Below, in pieces: positions 13,201-25,659 of a stretch of DNA of 64,000 nt. How positions within the stretch are numbered: position 1 is the stretch's first letter; each line of letters opens with the position of its first letter. Source of the stretch: Stomorhina lunata (Eukaryota > Arthropoda > Insecta > Diptera > Rhiniidae). The stretch is from assembly GCA_933228675.1 (NCBI GenBank), contig OW121741.1:18775510-18839509 (forward strand), in the 5' to 3' direction. The notes beneath the pieces were generated by a model. It saw only the letters and a program-made list of their open reading frames with translations, was not told where the DNA came from and made no database searches. The position numbers and the translations under genes are program-made.

Positions 13201-16200
13201 AAAGAAAAACGCATTTGCACAACTTTTTTTTAAAGAAAAAATTATGTTGAACAACTTTTTTTTAAAGAAAAACTTATGTTGCACAACTCTTTTTAAGGAA
13301 AAACTTATGTTGCACAAATTTTTCTATAGAAAAACTTATGTTGCCCAACTTTTTCTATAGAAAAACTTATGTTGCACAACTTTTCCTATAGAAAAACTTA
13401 TGTTGCACAACTTTTTCTATAGAATAACTTATGTTGCACAAGCTTTTCTATAGAAAAACTTATGTTGCACAACTTTTTCTATAGAAAAACTTATGTTGCA
13501 CAACTTTTTCTATAGAAAAAATTATGTTGCACAACTTTTTCTATAGAAAAACTTATGTTGCACAACTTTAACAACTTTTTCTATAAAAAAACTAATGTTG
13601 CACAATTTTTGCTATAGAAAAACTTATGTGAACAACTTTCTCTATAGAAAAACTTATGTGAACAACTTTCTCTATAGAAAAACTTATGATGCACAACTTT
13701 TTCTATAGAAAAGCTTATGTTGCACAACTTTTTCTATAGAAAAGTATATGCTGCACAACTTTTTCTATAGAAAAACTTATGTTGCACAACTTTTTCTATA
13801 GAAAAACTTATGTTGCACAACTTTTTCTATAGAAAAACTTATGTTGCAGAACTTTTTCTATAGAAAAACTTATGTTGCACAACTTTTCCTATAGAAAAAC
13901 TTATGTTGCACAACTTTTTCTATAGAAAAATTTATGTTGCACAAGCTTTTCTATAGAAAAACTTATGTTGCACAACTTTTTCTATAGAAAAACTTATGTT
14001 GCACAACTTTTTCTATAGAAAAACTTATGTTGCACAACTTTTTCTATAGAAAAACTTATGTTGCACAACTTTTTCTATAGCAAAAATTATGTTGCACAAC
14101 TTTTTCTATAGAAAAACTTATGTTGCACAACTTTAACAACTTTTTCTATAAAAAAACTAATGTTGCACAATTTTTGCTATAGAAAAACTTATGTGAAAAA
14201 CTTTCTCTATAGAAAAACTTATGTGAACAACTTTCTCTATAGAAAAACTTATGATGCACAACTTTTTCTATAGAAAAGCTTATGTTGCACAACTTTTTCT
14301 ATAGAAAAGTATATGCTGCACAACTTTTTCTATAGAAAAACTTATGTTGCACAACTTTTTCTATAGAAAAACTTATGTTGCACAACTTTTTCTATAGAAA
14401 AACTTATGCTGCACAACTTTTTCTATAGTAAAACATATGTTGCACAACTTTTTCTGTAGAAAAACTTATGTTGCACAACTTTTTCTATAGAAAAACTTAT
14501 GTTGTACAACTTTTTCTATAGAAAAGCTTATGTTGCACAACTTTTTCTATAGAAAAACTTATGTTGCACAACTTTTTCAAAGAAAAACTTATGTTGCGCA
14601 ACGTTTTCTAAAGAAAAACTTATGTTGCACAACTTTTTCTAAAAGAAAAACTTATGTTGCACAACTTTTTCTATAGAAAAACTTATGTTGCACAACTTTT
14701 TCTATGGAAAAACTTATGTTGCACAACTTTTTCTATTAAAAAACTTATGTTACACAACTTTTTCTATAGAAAAACTTATGTTGCACAACTTTTTCTATAG
14801 AAAAACTTATGTTGCACAACTTTTTCTATAGAAAAACTTATGTTGCACAACTTTTTCTATAGAAAAACTTATGTTGCACAACTTTTTCTATAGAAAAACT
14901 TATGTTGCACAACTTTTTCTATAGAATAACTTATGTTGCACAACTTTTTCTATAGAAAAACTTATGTTGCACAACTTTTTCTATAGAAAAACTTATGTTG
15001 CACAACTTTTTCTAAAGAAAAACGCATTTGCACAACTTTTTTTTAAAGAAAAAATTATGTTGAACAACTTTTTTTTAAAGAAAAACTTATGTTGCACAAC
15101 TCTTTTTAAGGAAAAACTTATGTTGCACAAATTTTTCTATAGAAAAACTTATGTTGCCCAACTTTTTCTATAGAAAAACTTATGTTGCACAACTTTTTCT
15201 ATAGAAAAACTTATGTTGCACAACTTTTTCTCAAGAAAAACTTATGTTGCACAACTTTTTCTATAGAAAAACTTATGTTGCACAACTTTTTCTAAAGAAA
15301 AACTTATGCTGCACAACTTTTTCTATAGTAAAACTTATGTTGCACAACTTTTTCTGTAGAAAAACTTATGTTGCACAACTTTTTCTATAGAAAAACTTAT
15401 GTTGTACAACTTTTTCTATAGAAAAGCTTATGTTGCACAACTTTTTCTATAGAAAAACTTATGTTGCACAACTTTTTCAAAGAAAAACTTATGTTGCACA
15501 ACGTTTTCTAAAGAAAAACTTATGTTGCACAACTTTTTCTAAAAGAAAAACTTATGTTGCACAACTTTTTCTATAGAAAAACTTATGTTGCACAACTTTT
15601 TCTATGGAAAAACTTATGTTGCACAACTTTTTCTATTAAAAAACTTATGTTACACAACTTTTTCTATAGAAAAACTTATGTTGCACAACTTTTTCTATAG
15701 AAAAACTTATGTTGCACAACTTTTTCTATAGAAAAACTTATGTTGCACAACTTTTTCTATAGAAAAACTTATGTTGCACAACTTTTTCTATAGAAAAACT
15801 TATGTTGCACAACTTTTCCTATAGAAAAACTTATGTTGCACAACTTTTTCTATAGAAAAATTTATGTTGCACAAGCTTTTCTATAGAAAAACTTATGTTG
15901 CACAACTTTTTCTATAGAAAAACTTATGTTGCACAACTTTTTCTATAGAAAAAATTATGTTGCACAACTTTTTCTATAGAAAAACTTATGTTGCACAACT
16001 TTAACAACTTTTTCTATAAAAAAAACTAATGTTGCACAATTTTTGCTATAGAAAAACTTATGTGAACAACTTTCTCTATAGAAAAACTTATGTGAACAAC
16101 TTTCTCTATAGAAAAACTTATGATGCACAACTTTTTCTATAGAAAAGCTTATGTTGCACAACTTTTTCTATAGAAAAGTATATGCTGCACAACTTTTTCT

Positions 16201-16515
16201 ATAGAAAAACTTATGTTGCACAACTTTTTCTATAGAAAAACTTATGTTGCACAACTTTTTCTATAGAAAAACTTATGTTGCACAACTTTTTCTATAGAAA
16301 AACTTATGTTGCACAACTTTTTCTATAGAAAAACTTATGTTGCACAACTTTTTCTATAGAAAAACTTATATTGCACAACTTTTTCTATAGAAAAACTTAT
16401 GTTGCACAACTTTTTCTATAGAAAAACTTATGTTGCACAACTTTTTCTATAGAAAAACTTATGTTGCACAACTTTTTCTATAGAAAAACTTATGTTGCAC
16501 AACGTTTTCTATTTC
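10283..16515 (-). repeat. 31-bp minisatellite array, reverse orientation, with higher-order structure
   Basis: About 200 units of 31 bp, the exact reverse complement of the unit at 1432-4084 (CTTATGTTGCACAAC plus TTTTTCTATAGAAAAA). Marker variants repeat in blocks. A CGCATTTGCACAAC variant followed by AATTATGTTGAACAAC recurs near 10748, 11028, 11340, 12930, 13210 and 15023. A block starting with TTGCAGAAC at 11751 reappears at 13843, and TTGCGCAACG at 12501 reappears at 14593, both offset by 2,092 bp. At the right end (about 16515-16560) it runs into sequence resembling the hairpin repeat of 17536-18990. Repeated 69-codon open frames are artefacts of the array. Confidence 0.95.
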
Positions 16516-17535
16516 TAAAGGAAATTTTTCAAAAATTTTTATAGGAAAATTTTTGTATTTTTTCTATATCCATTGAAAGTTGTTAAATAAAGTTTTAGCG
16601 AAGTTTAGGTAAAAGCTAAATTCTCTACTCTTGCAACTCATGGTTATGTTGCAAGTATAAAAAATAACTTTGCTATGGGAGTTCCCTTTTATAAAATATT
16701 AAACAAAAAGTGATGCAATTTTTTTTTATAAATTTCACACCCACAGCAATTTTTTTTGCTTATGCATCAAAAACTAAACTTTATATTTTAGACTCTAATA
16801 TTTACACGTGTATGTACATATGTAATGTAAACATTCATATTTACTCAAATATATTTAAAACATTACATAACCTAAGACAACAAACAAAAACAACAAAACT
16901 TTGTATAATAGGACACTTATTATTTTTGTTATCATCTCCCATATCTACGAGTAAAATTATAGTTTTTTGTTGAGCTCCTCATATTCTTTATTCATTCATT
17001 TTGTTTGTGCCTTTGTAATAATAAGTGTTAGAGATATTATCACATGCCCCCATAGCCTCCATGTACTGGGATATCGTAAATAATTGTAGTATTTCTTAAA
17101 AGCCCCCGTGTGGTGGTACATAAGGAAATGTAGACTATAAAAATATTATCTGGTGTATTAATACTACAAATAAGATATAAATTATAGTATATTTTAACTA
17201 GTTTTTTAAGCTGGTGTGGTCCCTTATGACAGAAAAAGAAAATCTAGAAAAGAAAAACTAGAGCAGAAGGTTAAAAAGTGAAATCATCATCGCCATCGCT
17301 GACACCAAAAGTTTAGATGAAATGAAGAGGAAAATTGAAGGAACACAAAAGATTGTTGGCAAAACAATGCAACTTTTTCATATCTAGAAAGAATCTTAAT
17401 TAAAGAGAGATAATGGAACTAAATTGCGGTTTCAAAGAAAGTTTTGGTTTAGATTAGTTTTGCCCTTAAAAATAAAAATGGAAATACTCCCTTTAAAACT
17501 TAAAATTCTTTATATAAAAAAATTGAATTTTTTTA
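16516..17535. other. Intron sequence between arrays
   Basis: Mostly unique AT-rich sequence with a few GC-richer patches (for example 17040-17120). An open frame at 16710-16973 has no codon bias and I do not accept it as a gene. Confidence 0.5.
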
Positions 17536-18990
17536 AAAATTTTTTTTTTTAAATTTCCTATAAAAATAGAAAATTTTTGAAAATTTTCCAATAAAAATAG
17601 AAAATTTTTGAAAAATTTCCTATAAAAATAGGAAATTTTTGAAAAATTTCCTATAAAAATAGGAAATTTTTGAAAAATTTCCTATAAAAATAGGAAATTT
17701 TTGAAAAATTTCCTATAAAAATAGGAAATTTTTGAAAAATTTCCTATAAAAATAGGAAATTTTTGAAAAATTTCCTATAAAAATAGGAAATTTTTGAAAA
17801 ATTTCCTATAAAAATAGGAAATTTTTGAAAAATTTCCTATAAAAATAGGAAATTTTTGAAAAATTTCCTATAAAAATAGGAAATTTTTGAAAAATTTCCT
17901 ATAAAAATAGGAAATTTTTGAAAAATTTCCTATAAAAATAGGAAATTTTTGAAAAAATTTCTATATAAATAGAAAATTTTCGAAAAATTTCCTATAAAAA
18001 TAGAACATTTTCGAAAAATTTCCTATAAAAATAGAACATTTTTGAAAAATTTCCTATAAAAATAGAAAATTTTTGAAAAATTTCCTATAAAAATAGGAAA
18101 TTTTTGAAAAATTTCCTATTAAAATAGGAAATTTTTGAAAAATTTCCTATAAAAATAGGAAATTTTTGAAAAATTTCCTATAAAAATAGGAAATTTTTGA
18201 AAAATTTCCTATAAAAATAGGAAATTTTTGAAAAATTTCCTATAAAAATAGGAAATTTTTGAAAAATTTCCTATAAAAATAGGAAATTTTTGAAAAATTA
18301 TATAAAAATAGAAAATTTTTGAAAAATTTCCTTAAAAATAGAAAATTTTTGAAAAATTTCCTGTAAAAAATAGAAAATTTTTGAAAAATTTCCTATCAAA
18401 ATAGAAAATTTTTGAAAAAATTTCTATAAAAATAGAAAATTTTTGAACAATTTCCTATAAAAATAGAAAATTTTTGAAAAATTTCCTATAAAAATAGAAA
18501 ATTTTTGAAAAATTTCCTATAAAAATAGAAAATTTTAGAAAATTTTTGAAAAATTTCCTATAAAAATAGAAAATTTTTGAAAAATTTCCTATAAAAATAG
18601 AAAATTTTTGAAAAATTTCCTATAAAAATATAAAAATAGAAAAATAGAAAATTTTTGAAAAATTTCCTATAAAAATAGAAAATTTTTGAAAAATTTCCTA
18701 TAAAAATAGAAAATTTTTGAAAAATTTCTTATAAAAATAGAAAATTTTTGAAAAATTTCCTATAAAAATAGAAAATTTTTGAAAAATTTCCTATAAAAAT
18801 AGAAAATTTTTGAAAAATTTCCTATAAAAATAGAAAATTTTTGAAAAATTTTCTATACAAATAGAAAATTTTTGAAAAATTTTCTATAAAAATAGAAAAT
18901 TTTTGAAAAATTTTCTATAAAAATAGAAAATTTTTGAAAAATTTTCTATAAAAATAGAAAATTTTTAAAAAATTTTCTATCAAAATTATG
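17536..18990 (+). repeat. 31-bp hairpin-forming minisatellite
   Basis: Tandem units with a 31-bp period (GAAAAATTTCC at 17641, next at 17672). The unit contains arms AAAAATTTCCTA and TAGGAAATTTTT around a TAAAAA loop, so every unit can fold on itself. The left part (about 17630-17950) is nearly homogeneous. To the right, TAGGAAA changes to TAGAAAA in most units. About 47 units. Confidence 0.95.
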
Positions 18991-19969
18991 AAAAAAATTA
19001 AAAAATTTAATTGAAATTATGAGTTATCGGTCGAGTTATCGGTCGTATCGCAACATTTTTGAACATCTTTCTTTAATTAGAAAAATTTGCTTCCTTAAAT
19101 TTTTATTACAGGACTTCGACTTCATTCTATGAATCATCTGAATGAGTCAGAATCTTAAATGATTTTTGTTGTCATGGTAAAAAAACGTTACAGCATCCTT
19201 TTGGCAATAAAAACAGGATGCGAAAAAAACGATTTTAAAATCTTATTTATACCAAAATTTGTTTATAAAGAAAAATTTTAAATTTTTCCAATAATTTCCA
19301 AATTTATTTAAATCTAGAATTACCTTGACTAAATGCACTATTTTTTTCTCTTAAAACTTTGTTGCTTTAGTATGATCTAGTTAACTTTTTTTCAGCTGTA
19401 TTTAATTGACCACGTTTCAACCGCATTTAAATGCAACCAAACAACGCAAACTTTTCCAATTTTTTTTTTCTCTAAAAACCTTTCAATTTATTCTCGCACT
19501 ATTTAAAAAAAGGCTTAATTAAATAAAAACAAAGGCTTCATTCACACACTTTTTTCTTTTGCTTTTAATTTATTATACAACTAGATTTTGTTGGGAATTA
19601 ATTGAAACTTTTTGCGGCCGTTTAAAAATCGACAAAGGCTTTTGTTAATTTAATTAAAATGTTGTTGTTTGTATTTTTCACTGTGATTTTTAGTGTTTTA
19701 TTTCTTTGGTTAAATTTTTAACTATATTTAATTTTTGATTTTATTTATTTTATGTTTAAACTACTATCGCTCGCTCGCTTTCGACGTCTGTTTGGTAGCA
19801 CGCTGCGAAAACCAATGAAATAGTTTAAAGGAAACTTTAGTATTTTAAACGCAAAATGTTTGACCTGACCTGACTTGATGGCAGGCTGACAGCCTGGTAG
19901 GCAAGCTGTCGGGTTGACTACAGACAAACGAGTGAATTGTTGGGTGTGTGTGAGGGTACAGGCGAACAG
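18991..19969. other. Unique intron sequence
   Basis: No gene or array seen. GC-richer patches occur at about 19780-19960. The open frame at 19745-19927 lacks support. Confidence 0.45.
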
Positions 19970-19973
19970 TTAA

Positions 19974-20248
19974 CCCTACAATGTTCAAAAAGTTTGTGAT
20001 AAATTTCCTATACAAATTTAATATTTTTAAAGAAAATTTTTCAAAAATTTCCTATGTTTATAGGAAATTTTTCAAAAATTTCCTATTTTTATAGGAAATT
20101 TTTCAAAAATTTCCTATTTTTATAGGGAAGTTTTCAAAAATTTCCTATTTTTATAGGGAAGTTTTCAAAAATTTGTTTTTTTTAGGGAAATTTTCAAAAA
20201 TTTCTTTTTTTTATAGAAAATGTTTTACCCCTTTTTAACCTTTTAGGG
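19974..20248. mobile_element. Possible piggyBac-type MITE carrying hairpin minisatellite units
   Basis: TTAA (19970-19973) followed by CCCTACAATG, and TTTTAGGG followed by TTAA (20249-20252), form inverted ends matching 8 of 10 bases with a TTAA on each side. That is the terminal signature of piggyBac-superfamily elements. The 275-bp interior contains about five units of the 31-bp hairpin repeat in the orientation opposite to 17536-18990. There is no coding capacity. The inverted ends are short, so a chance match is possible. Confidence 0.45.
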
Positions 20249-20252
20249 TTAA

Positions 20253-22079
20253 GCATTTCTTCTCTGTTATGTTTGTTATTTCAGACTAAAAGTCGTCGTC
20301 GTTATTATGTTTGTCTCGTGTTTGTATCACTCGTTTCTTCTTTTTCCTTTTTGTCTATCTGTTTGAAGTACGACGACCATATATGTTGTACTTTGTAACT
20401 ATGTCGTATGTGTTCGAGTGTCTGTTGGAACCCCGAAATTGAAAAAAAAATATAACACGAAAAAATCGGCTGTTAGTATTTGTTAACTGTAAATACTACT
20501 GCCAATGGCCAATAAATACAACATAGTAGTACTTAAGCCATATATCCAAAAAGTAATACAAAATTTTATTGTAAGGGAAAGAAATGAAAATGCATCATGA
20601 CTTAATGGGACCGAATATAATGCAGTTGAAGATCTTATTTAGTTTAGCCCAAAAGTATGCAACACAAATGTTTGAGAAATATCTTACATCGATCGTTTTT
20701 GAATGCTGCGTTCTAGGCCTCTGATATTTTAGATTCTATTTTATGAAGAAGTTCAGTTCTAGTTTCAATTTTTATTTTAGGATCTAGTTTAGGTTCTAGT
20801 TTCGATTCTAGTTCAGGTTCAACTGAAATTTTGGTTCAAGTTAAGGCTTTTAATTTAAGTTCTAGTTTATGATTTATTATAGTAGTATTATCTTACAAAT
20901 CGAATGATACCATTTACGATATACACTTCTACCAAGAATATATTTTAAGAGAGTGGACCTTTAATGCGGATAAAAAAACCGATGATAACTCGAAAATATC
21001 CGGTATATCTTCGAGATAAATAGTTATGAGTAATATCTTCCAAATCGGCTATTAAATTATATATTTTGTTGCCTGAAATTGGTCAATATAGATCTACTAA
21101 GAATAGATTTTTGAAAGTTGGTCGGCTAGAGTTTTTCCGTTTTATATCTCGAAAATCTTCGGTATATCTTATAATTCAGGCTCAAGTTGCCATTTAAGTC
21201 TTAGTTGCTTTCTGTTTCGAAATTTTATATTTCTAGCCGGTCACGTTAAGTTTTCACACATCAACGAAACAAAAACATAAAATTAACGAAAATAAATTCA
21301 TATATGAAAAATCAAGGGATGAGTTCATTTTACACTCGAACATAGTATTAAAGCTTAAAATGTGTAAGGGTAAACCATTAAAGAAGAGGGTGGATGGGTT
21401 GGGTTGCAACCACTCACTGCAACACAAGACCATATGGATAGATATATTTATGGCTATACTTATGTATATGTTTGTATGTATACTCTGAAATGCATACAGG
21501 CGCCATTATGTTCTCAGGCTTTCCACAGATATTCACATATAAAACAAAGTGTCCTAGTCATACTTTATTGCAATAACAACAACAACATATTAAAATAGGT
21601 ATAACGGGGGTCGTTGTTTTCAGGTTTCCGTTGGAGAGTTTCCTGCCAACAACAACTACAACATCAAACATATTTGCCAGCACAAAACTTAAACAAAAAA
21701 AAAAACTGCAATTTTCAACAATTGTCGTGTCTTTTTTAAACATTTATTTTGAAATTTGTTCTCGTTTGTTAGTTTATTTTTGGGATTTTTGTCCTCAAAT
21801 TGTATTTTCGTTTTGCCAGTTTATATGAGTAGAAAAAGGGAAGTTTTTGTTTTACTTCAGAAAAATATGTTTTCGGTTCTAAATTTAAAAAGTTTTTCGG
21901 GGTAAAAACAACGTGTCGCTTTTTTTTTGAGGGTAAGTTAAGAATTTTAATTTAGAAGTTAGCAAGTTTTTCGGCAAAAAGTTAGGGAGATGATAGCTTT
22001 TGTTTTAAATAACTAATAGTTTTAACTGAGATATGGGTGAAAGGAATAATTAAGAAGTTTTTTTTGGCAGATTTAACTT
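20253..22079. other. Intron sequence, mostly unassigned
   Basis: Contains an imperfect short-period repeat of TTCTAGTT/GGTTCAGG words at about 20740-20870 and a CAACAACAAC low-complexity stretch at about 21570-21670. No gene recognised; the short open frames have no supporting features. Confidence 0.45.
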
Positions 22080-22460
22080 GAATTAGTTTGAATTAAAATG
22101 GGAAATCTTAAGGGAGTCATTTAAGAAAAAATAGTTTGAAAGGGAAACTAAGGGAGGAAAATATAAAATTTGTATATCAAAGGAGAGCTAATAGGCTATA
22201 CTTTGTAATATTTTTGGAATAAAAGAGAAATAATAACCCCTAACAGAGTTATAGCAGCTAGGAACCGAAATTTAAAAAAAAAAATGGTTTAGAAGTGAAG
22301 CTTATAGAGGAAAATAAAACAAATTATATCAAGGGAAAGCTAATACTCCATATTTTGCATATTTTTGGAATAAAAAAGAAATTATAACTTCCAACAGAGT
22401 TATAGCAATTTAAAACCAAAATTTTATTTTTTTAATATTTTTGGAAAAAACTAAAAGATT
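22080..22460 (+). repeat. Dispersed ~200-bp satellite containing CCAACAGAGTTA (two copies)
   Basis: Two diverged copies of a unit marked by AACAGAGTTATAGCA (about 22240 and 22395) and AAAGCTAATA. The same unit returns at 23290-24310, on the other side of a block of a different satellite, so the two families are interleaved. Confidence 0.75.
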
Positions 22461-23280
22461 TGATTTTAATCTAGATTTAGAAACAAATACTACTGCAGAT
22501 TTCGACTTCAAACTTCACAGACTCTAGATTTCCGACTAAAAACTTCATTCTATCAAGTTGTAAGAAAAAATTTGGGAACCAATTGCTTTAAAATTCTTGG
22601 GCGCATTTTATTCTTCTTGTGCGCATGCTAAGTGTATGCCTTAGGTTATAGACTAGTTTTCTGCATTTCAGTCTAGATCAAGAATCGAATACTACTGCAG
22701 ATTTTCGACTTCAAATTTCATAGACTTTAGATTTCCGATTAAAAACGTTATTCTATCAAGTACTAAGAAAAAACTTGGGAACCAATTGCTCCAAAATTCG
22801 TATGCGCATTTAATTTTTCTTATGCGCTTGCTTAATGTGTGCTATAGAGTGTAGACTAGCTTCTTGTACTTCAATCTAGATCAAGAAAATACTACTACTG
22901 CAGATTTTCGACTTCAAACTTCACACACTCTAGATTTCCGACTAAAAACTTCATTCTATCAAGTACTAAGAACAAATTTTTGAGCATTTTATTCCTTGTA
23001 TGCGCATGTTTAGTGTATGACTTAGGGTATAGCCCAGTTTTCTGCATTTCCATCTAGATCAATAAACGAATTTTACTACAGATTTTCAACTTCAAACTTT
23101 AAAGACTCTAGATTTCCTAATAAAAATTTTATTAGTTCGAGTACTGGCAACAAATTGCTCCTAAATTCTAAGCCGCATTTTATTCATCTTGTGCGCATGT
23201 TTGGGGTGTTTGCTATAGGGTACATACATTGTTCCTTAAGTCCAATTTAGATCAAGAAACAAATACTACTGCAGATTTTT
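22461..23280 (+). repeat. ~190-bp satellite, forward block, first part
   Basis: About four units marked by TCTAGATCAAGAAAC, CTACTGCAGATTTTCGACTT, CTAGATTTCCGACTAAAAAC, and TGCGCATTTTATTC followed by GTGCGCATG. It continues at 25660-28100 after an insertion of another satellite. Confidence 0.9.
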
Positions 23281-23289
23281 TGTATTTTC

Positions 23290-24310
23290 CAGAAAATGTT
23301 TTCAAAGAAATCGAAAGGATATTATTTTTTTTAGAAAATTATTTAAAAGGGGAACTTCTGAAGGAAAATTAAAGAATTTTTATATTAAAAAAGGAAATTT
23401 CCATATCAAAAAAGGAAACCTTATTATTTATACATTAATATATCATTATAACCAAGCCAGATTTAAAGCAATTCAAACCAAAAATTTGGTTCTTCATGAA
23501 AATATTTTTTGTGAAAAACCAAAGTTCTTTTATAGAAAATGTTTTAAAATATGAACTTTTGAATGAAAATAAAAGATTTGTATATCAAAAGAAACCTAAT
23601 TGTCTTTATGTTACTATATTTTTAGTAGAAAAGGGAAATACTAGCTCCCAAGAGAGTTAGAGCAATTCAAAATCAAAATTTTATTTGGCAAAAAAAATTT
23701 TCAGGAAAAAACGAAAATGACTTATTTTATTAAAAATTATTTAAAATGGAAACTTTTGAAATAAAATACAAGATTTTTATGTCAAAGCAAAGCTTATCGT
23801 CTATAGTTTGTAATTATTTGATAAAAAGACAAAAATATGAATTCCCAACAGAGTTCGAGCAATTCAAAACCAAAACTTAGAGATATTCAAAATCAAAAAT
23901 TTTATTTTGCAAAGAAATTTTTTTGAAAAAACTAGAATAAGTTATTTTATTAAAAATTATTTAAAATGGAAACCTTTGAAATAAAATACAAGATTTTTAT
24001 ATCTAAGGAAAGCTTATCATCTATACTTTGTAATAATTTTAAAACAAAACAAAAATATTAATCTCCAACAGAGTTAGAGCAATTTAAAACCAAAACTTAG
24101 AGAAAAATCAAAAATCTTATTTTGGCAATATAAGAAAAAAATAAAATAACTTATTTTATTAAAAATGATTTGCAATGAAAACTTTTGAAATAAAATACAA
24201 GATTTTTATATCCTAGGAAAGCTAATTGTCTATAGTTTGCAATAATTTTATAACAAACTAAAAATTTCAATTCCCAACAGAGTTAGAGCAATTCAAATCC
24301 ATAACTTATG
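23290..24310 (+). repeat. ~200-bp satellite containing CCAACAGAGTTA (about five copies)
   Basis: Copies recognised at about 23455, 23650, 23846, 24066 and 24275 by AGAGTTAGAGCAATTCAAAA and by TTATTTTATTAAAAATTATT. Spacing is about 190-220 bp. Related to 22080-22460. Confidence 0.8.
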
Positions 24311-25659
24311 ATCCTTAATTTTTACATCTTTCTTGTAAAATCTTCTCGTATTAAAGCCTTTAACAAATTTTATTATTAAAAAACACGACTCATTATATAC
24401 TCCGGTTTCCTGTTTACCTAATTATTCTACCATTAACATTTTTGTTTGGAATTTACTTTCTACATTAATTCTTCTTGCAATTACCAAGAATTCTCTAACA
24501 ATTTTCTTGATTACAGCAAAATTTTTTCTGCAAGTAAATTTAACTTTAATAGTCATAATTTTATAAATTCTCAGCCATAATTTTAACTACCACCACCCAT
24601 TTTGACTATTTGTCAAAGTCTGTCAAGTAACGTGTAAAAAATGGCTAAAACCAACTATTAAGGCAAGTAAATGACCTGTTAAGGGGTTGTTTGTAGCGCT
24701 CCTTAAAGCCTTAAAAGAAATTTTATAAGAAAAATAAAATATGCAAATTTTTTAAAGTAAATTTTAAATTGTTTTGAAAACAGTCGAAAATGAAGTAAAA
24801 GCTGACTTAAAACCTGATAGCCTGAACTGTACTGAGACTGATAGCCTGAAGAACGAGCTAGAGACTAAGTAGAACAAATTACTATTTGACGAAATTTTCC
24901 AGGGTTATAAGTCTCAACTTTTTAGGAATTGGCCTTACTTAAGTCACCTTCCAATACACAAGAAACTCACCGTCATTGAAAGTGCAGAAAAGTCAGTGCT
25001 TTAAGGCCAATAAGAGGTTGGCCGTCCGGCTTAGGAGACCAGTTTATGTTTAGATCCGCGGAAACTTTTGAAATTGCACTAGATCGAACACATGTATTAG
25101 TAGTAATTACAGATACTCTTTCAAGCTCTTATATATAACATATTCAAAACTCCTTAACTCAATTTCTCCTCTTCAATTTTGCTTTTAAAACTTGGTCTTT
25201 TAAAAGTCATCGTCATCATAATCATCACCATGACTTAAAACATCCTTAACATTATTTACTTTTTAGCCATTATATTTTTATATCTAATTTATAAACATGT
25301 CATAAATGTAAATTCTTCTTGTGGCATTTTCAAATTCCAGTCCCTAGACAATGAACATTTATCCTCCTTCCCCTCCTTTGACATGTGTAGTTACATTTCA
25401 TTGAGACTTTGCAAAACAAAACATTTGTCTTGTCTATGGGGAAATTTTGCAAATAATGTTTTCCATACAAAGCTCTCGAAATATCGAAGGAATGCGAAAT
25501 GTTTATGTTTTATATTGAAAAGGGACTAAGTCAGTTTTTGAAGTAATGGAAATGAAAAAGGAAAAGTAAACTTTTTAAGACAAAAAACGGCTGAGAAAGT
25601 GAAAATCATTTTAATTTGCAAAAAGGCTCCTTACAATTATTACTCTATTGGGCTCAAGC
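24311..25659. other. Intron sequence without recognisable feature
   Basis: Mixed-composition sequence, GC-richer at about 24830-25080. I found no open frame, RNA gene or repeat worth naming. Confidence 0.4.

Noticed and set aside
10969..15173. Five near-identical 69-codon open frames in the 31-bp array
   Set aside because: They are translations of the minisatellite itself, repeat at block offsets, and have no promoter or codon structure.
1432..16515. CRISPR-like direct repeats
   Set aside because: No unique spacers: the whole 31-bp unit is repeated, and the context is a eukaryotic intron.
16710..16973. 87-codon plus-strand frame
   Set aside because: AT-rich, Ile/Lys/Phe/Asn composition, no splice, promoter or homology clue.
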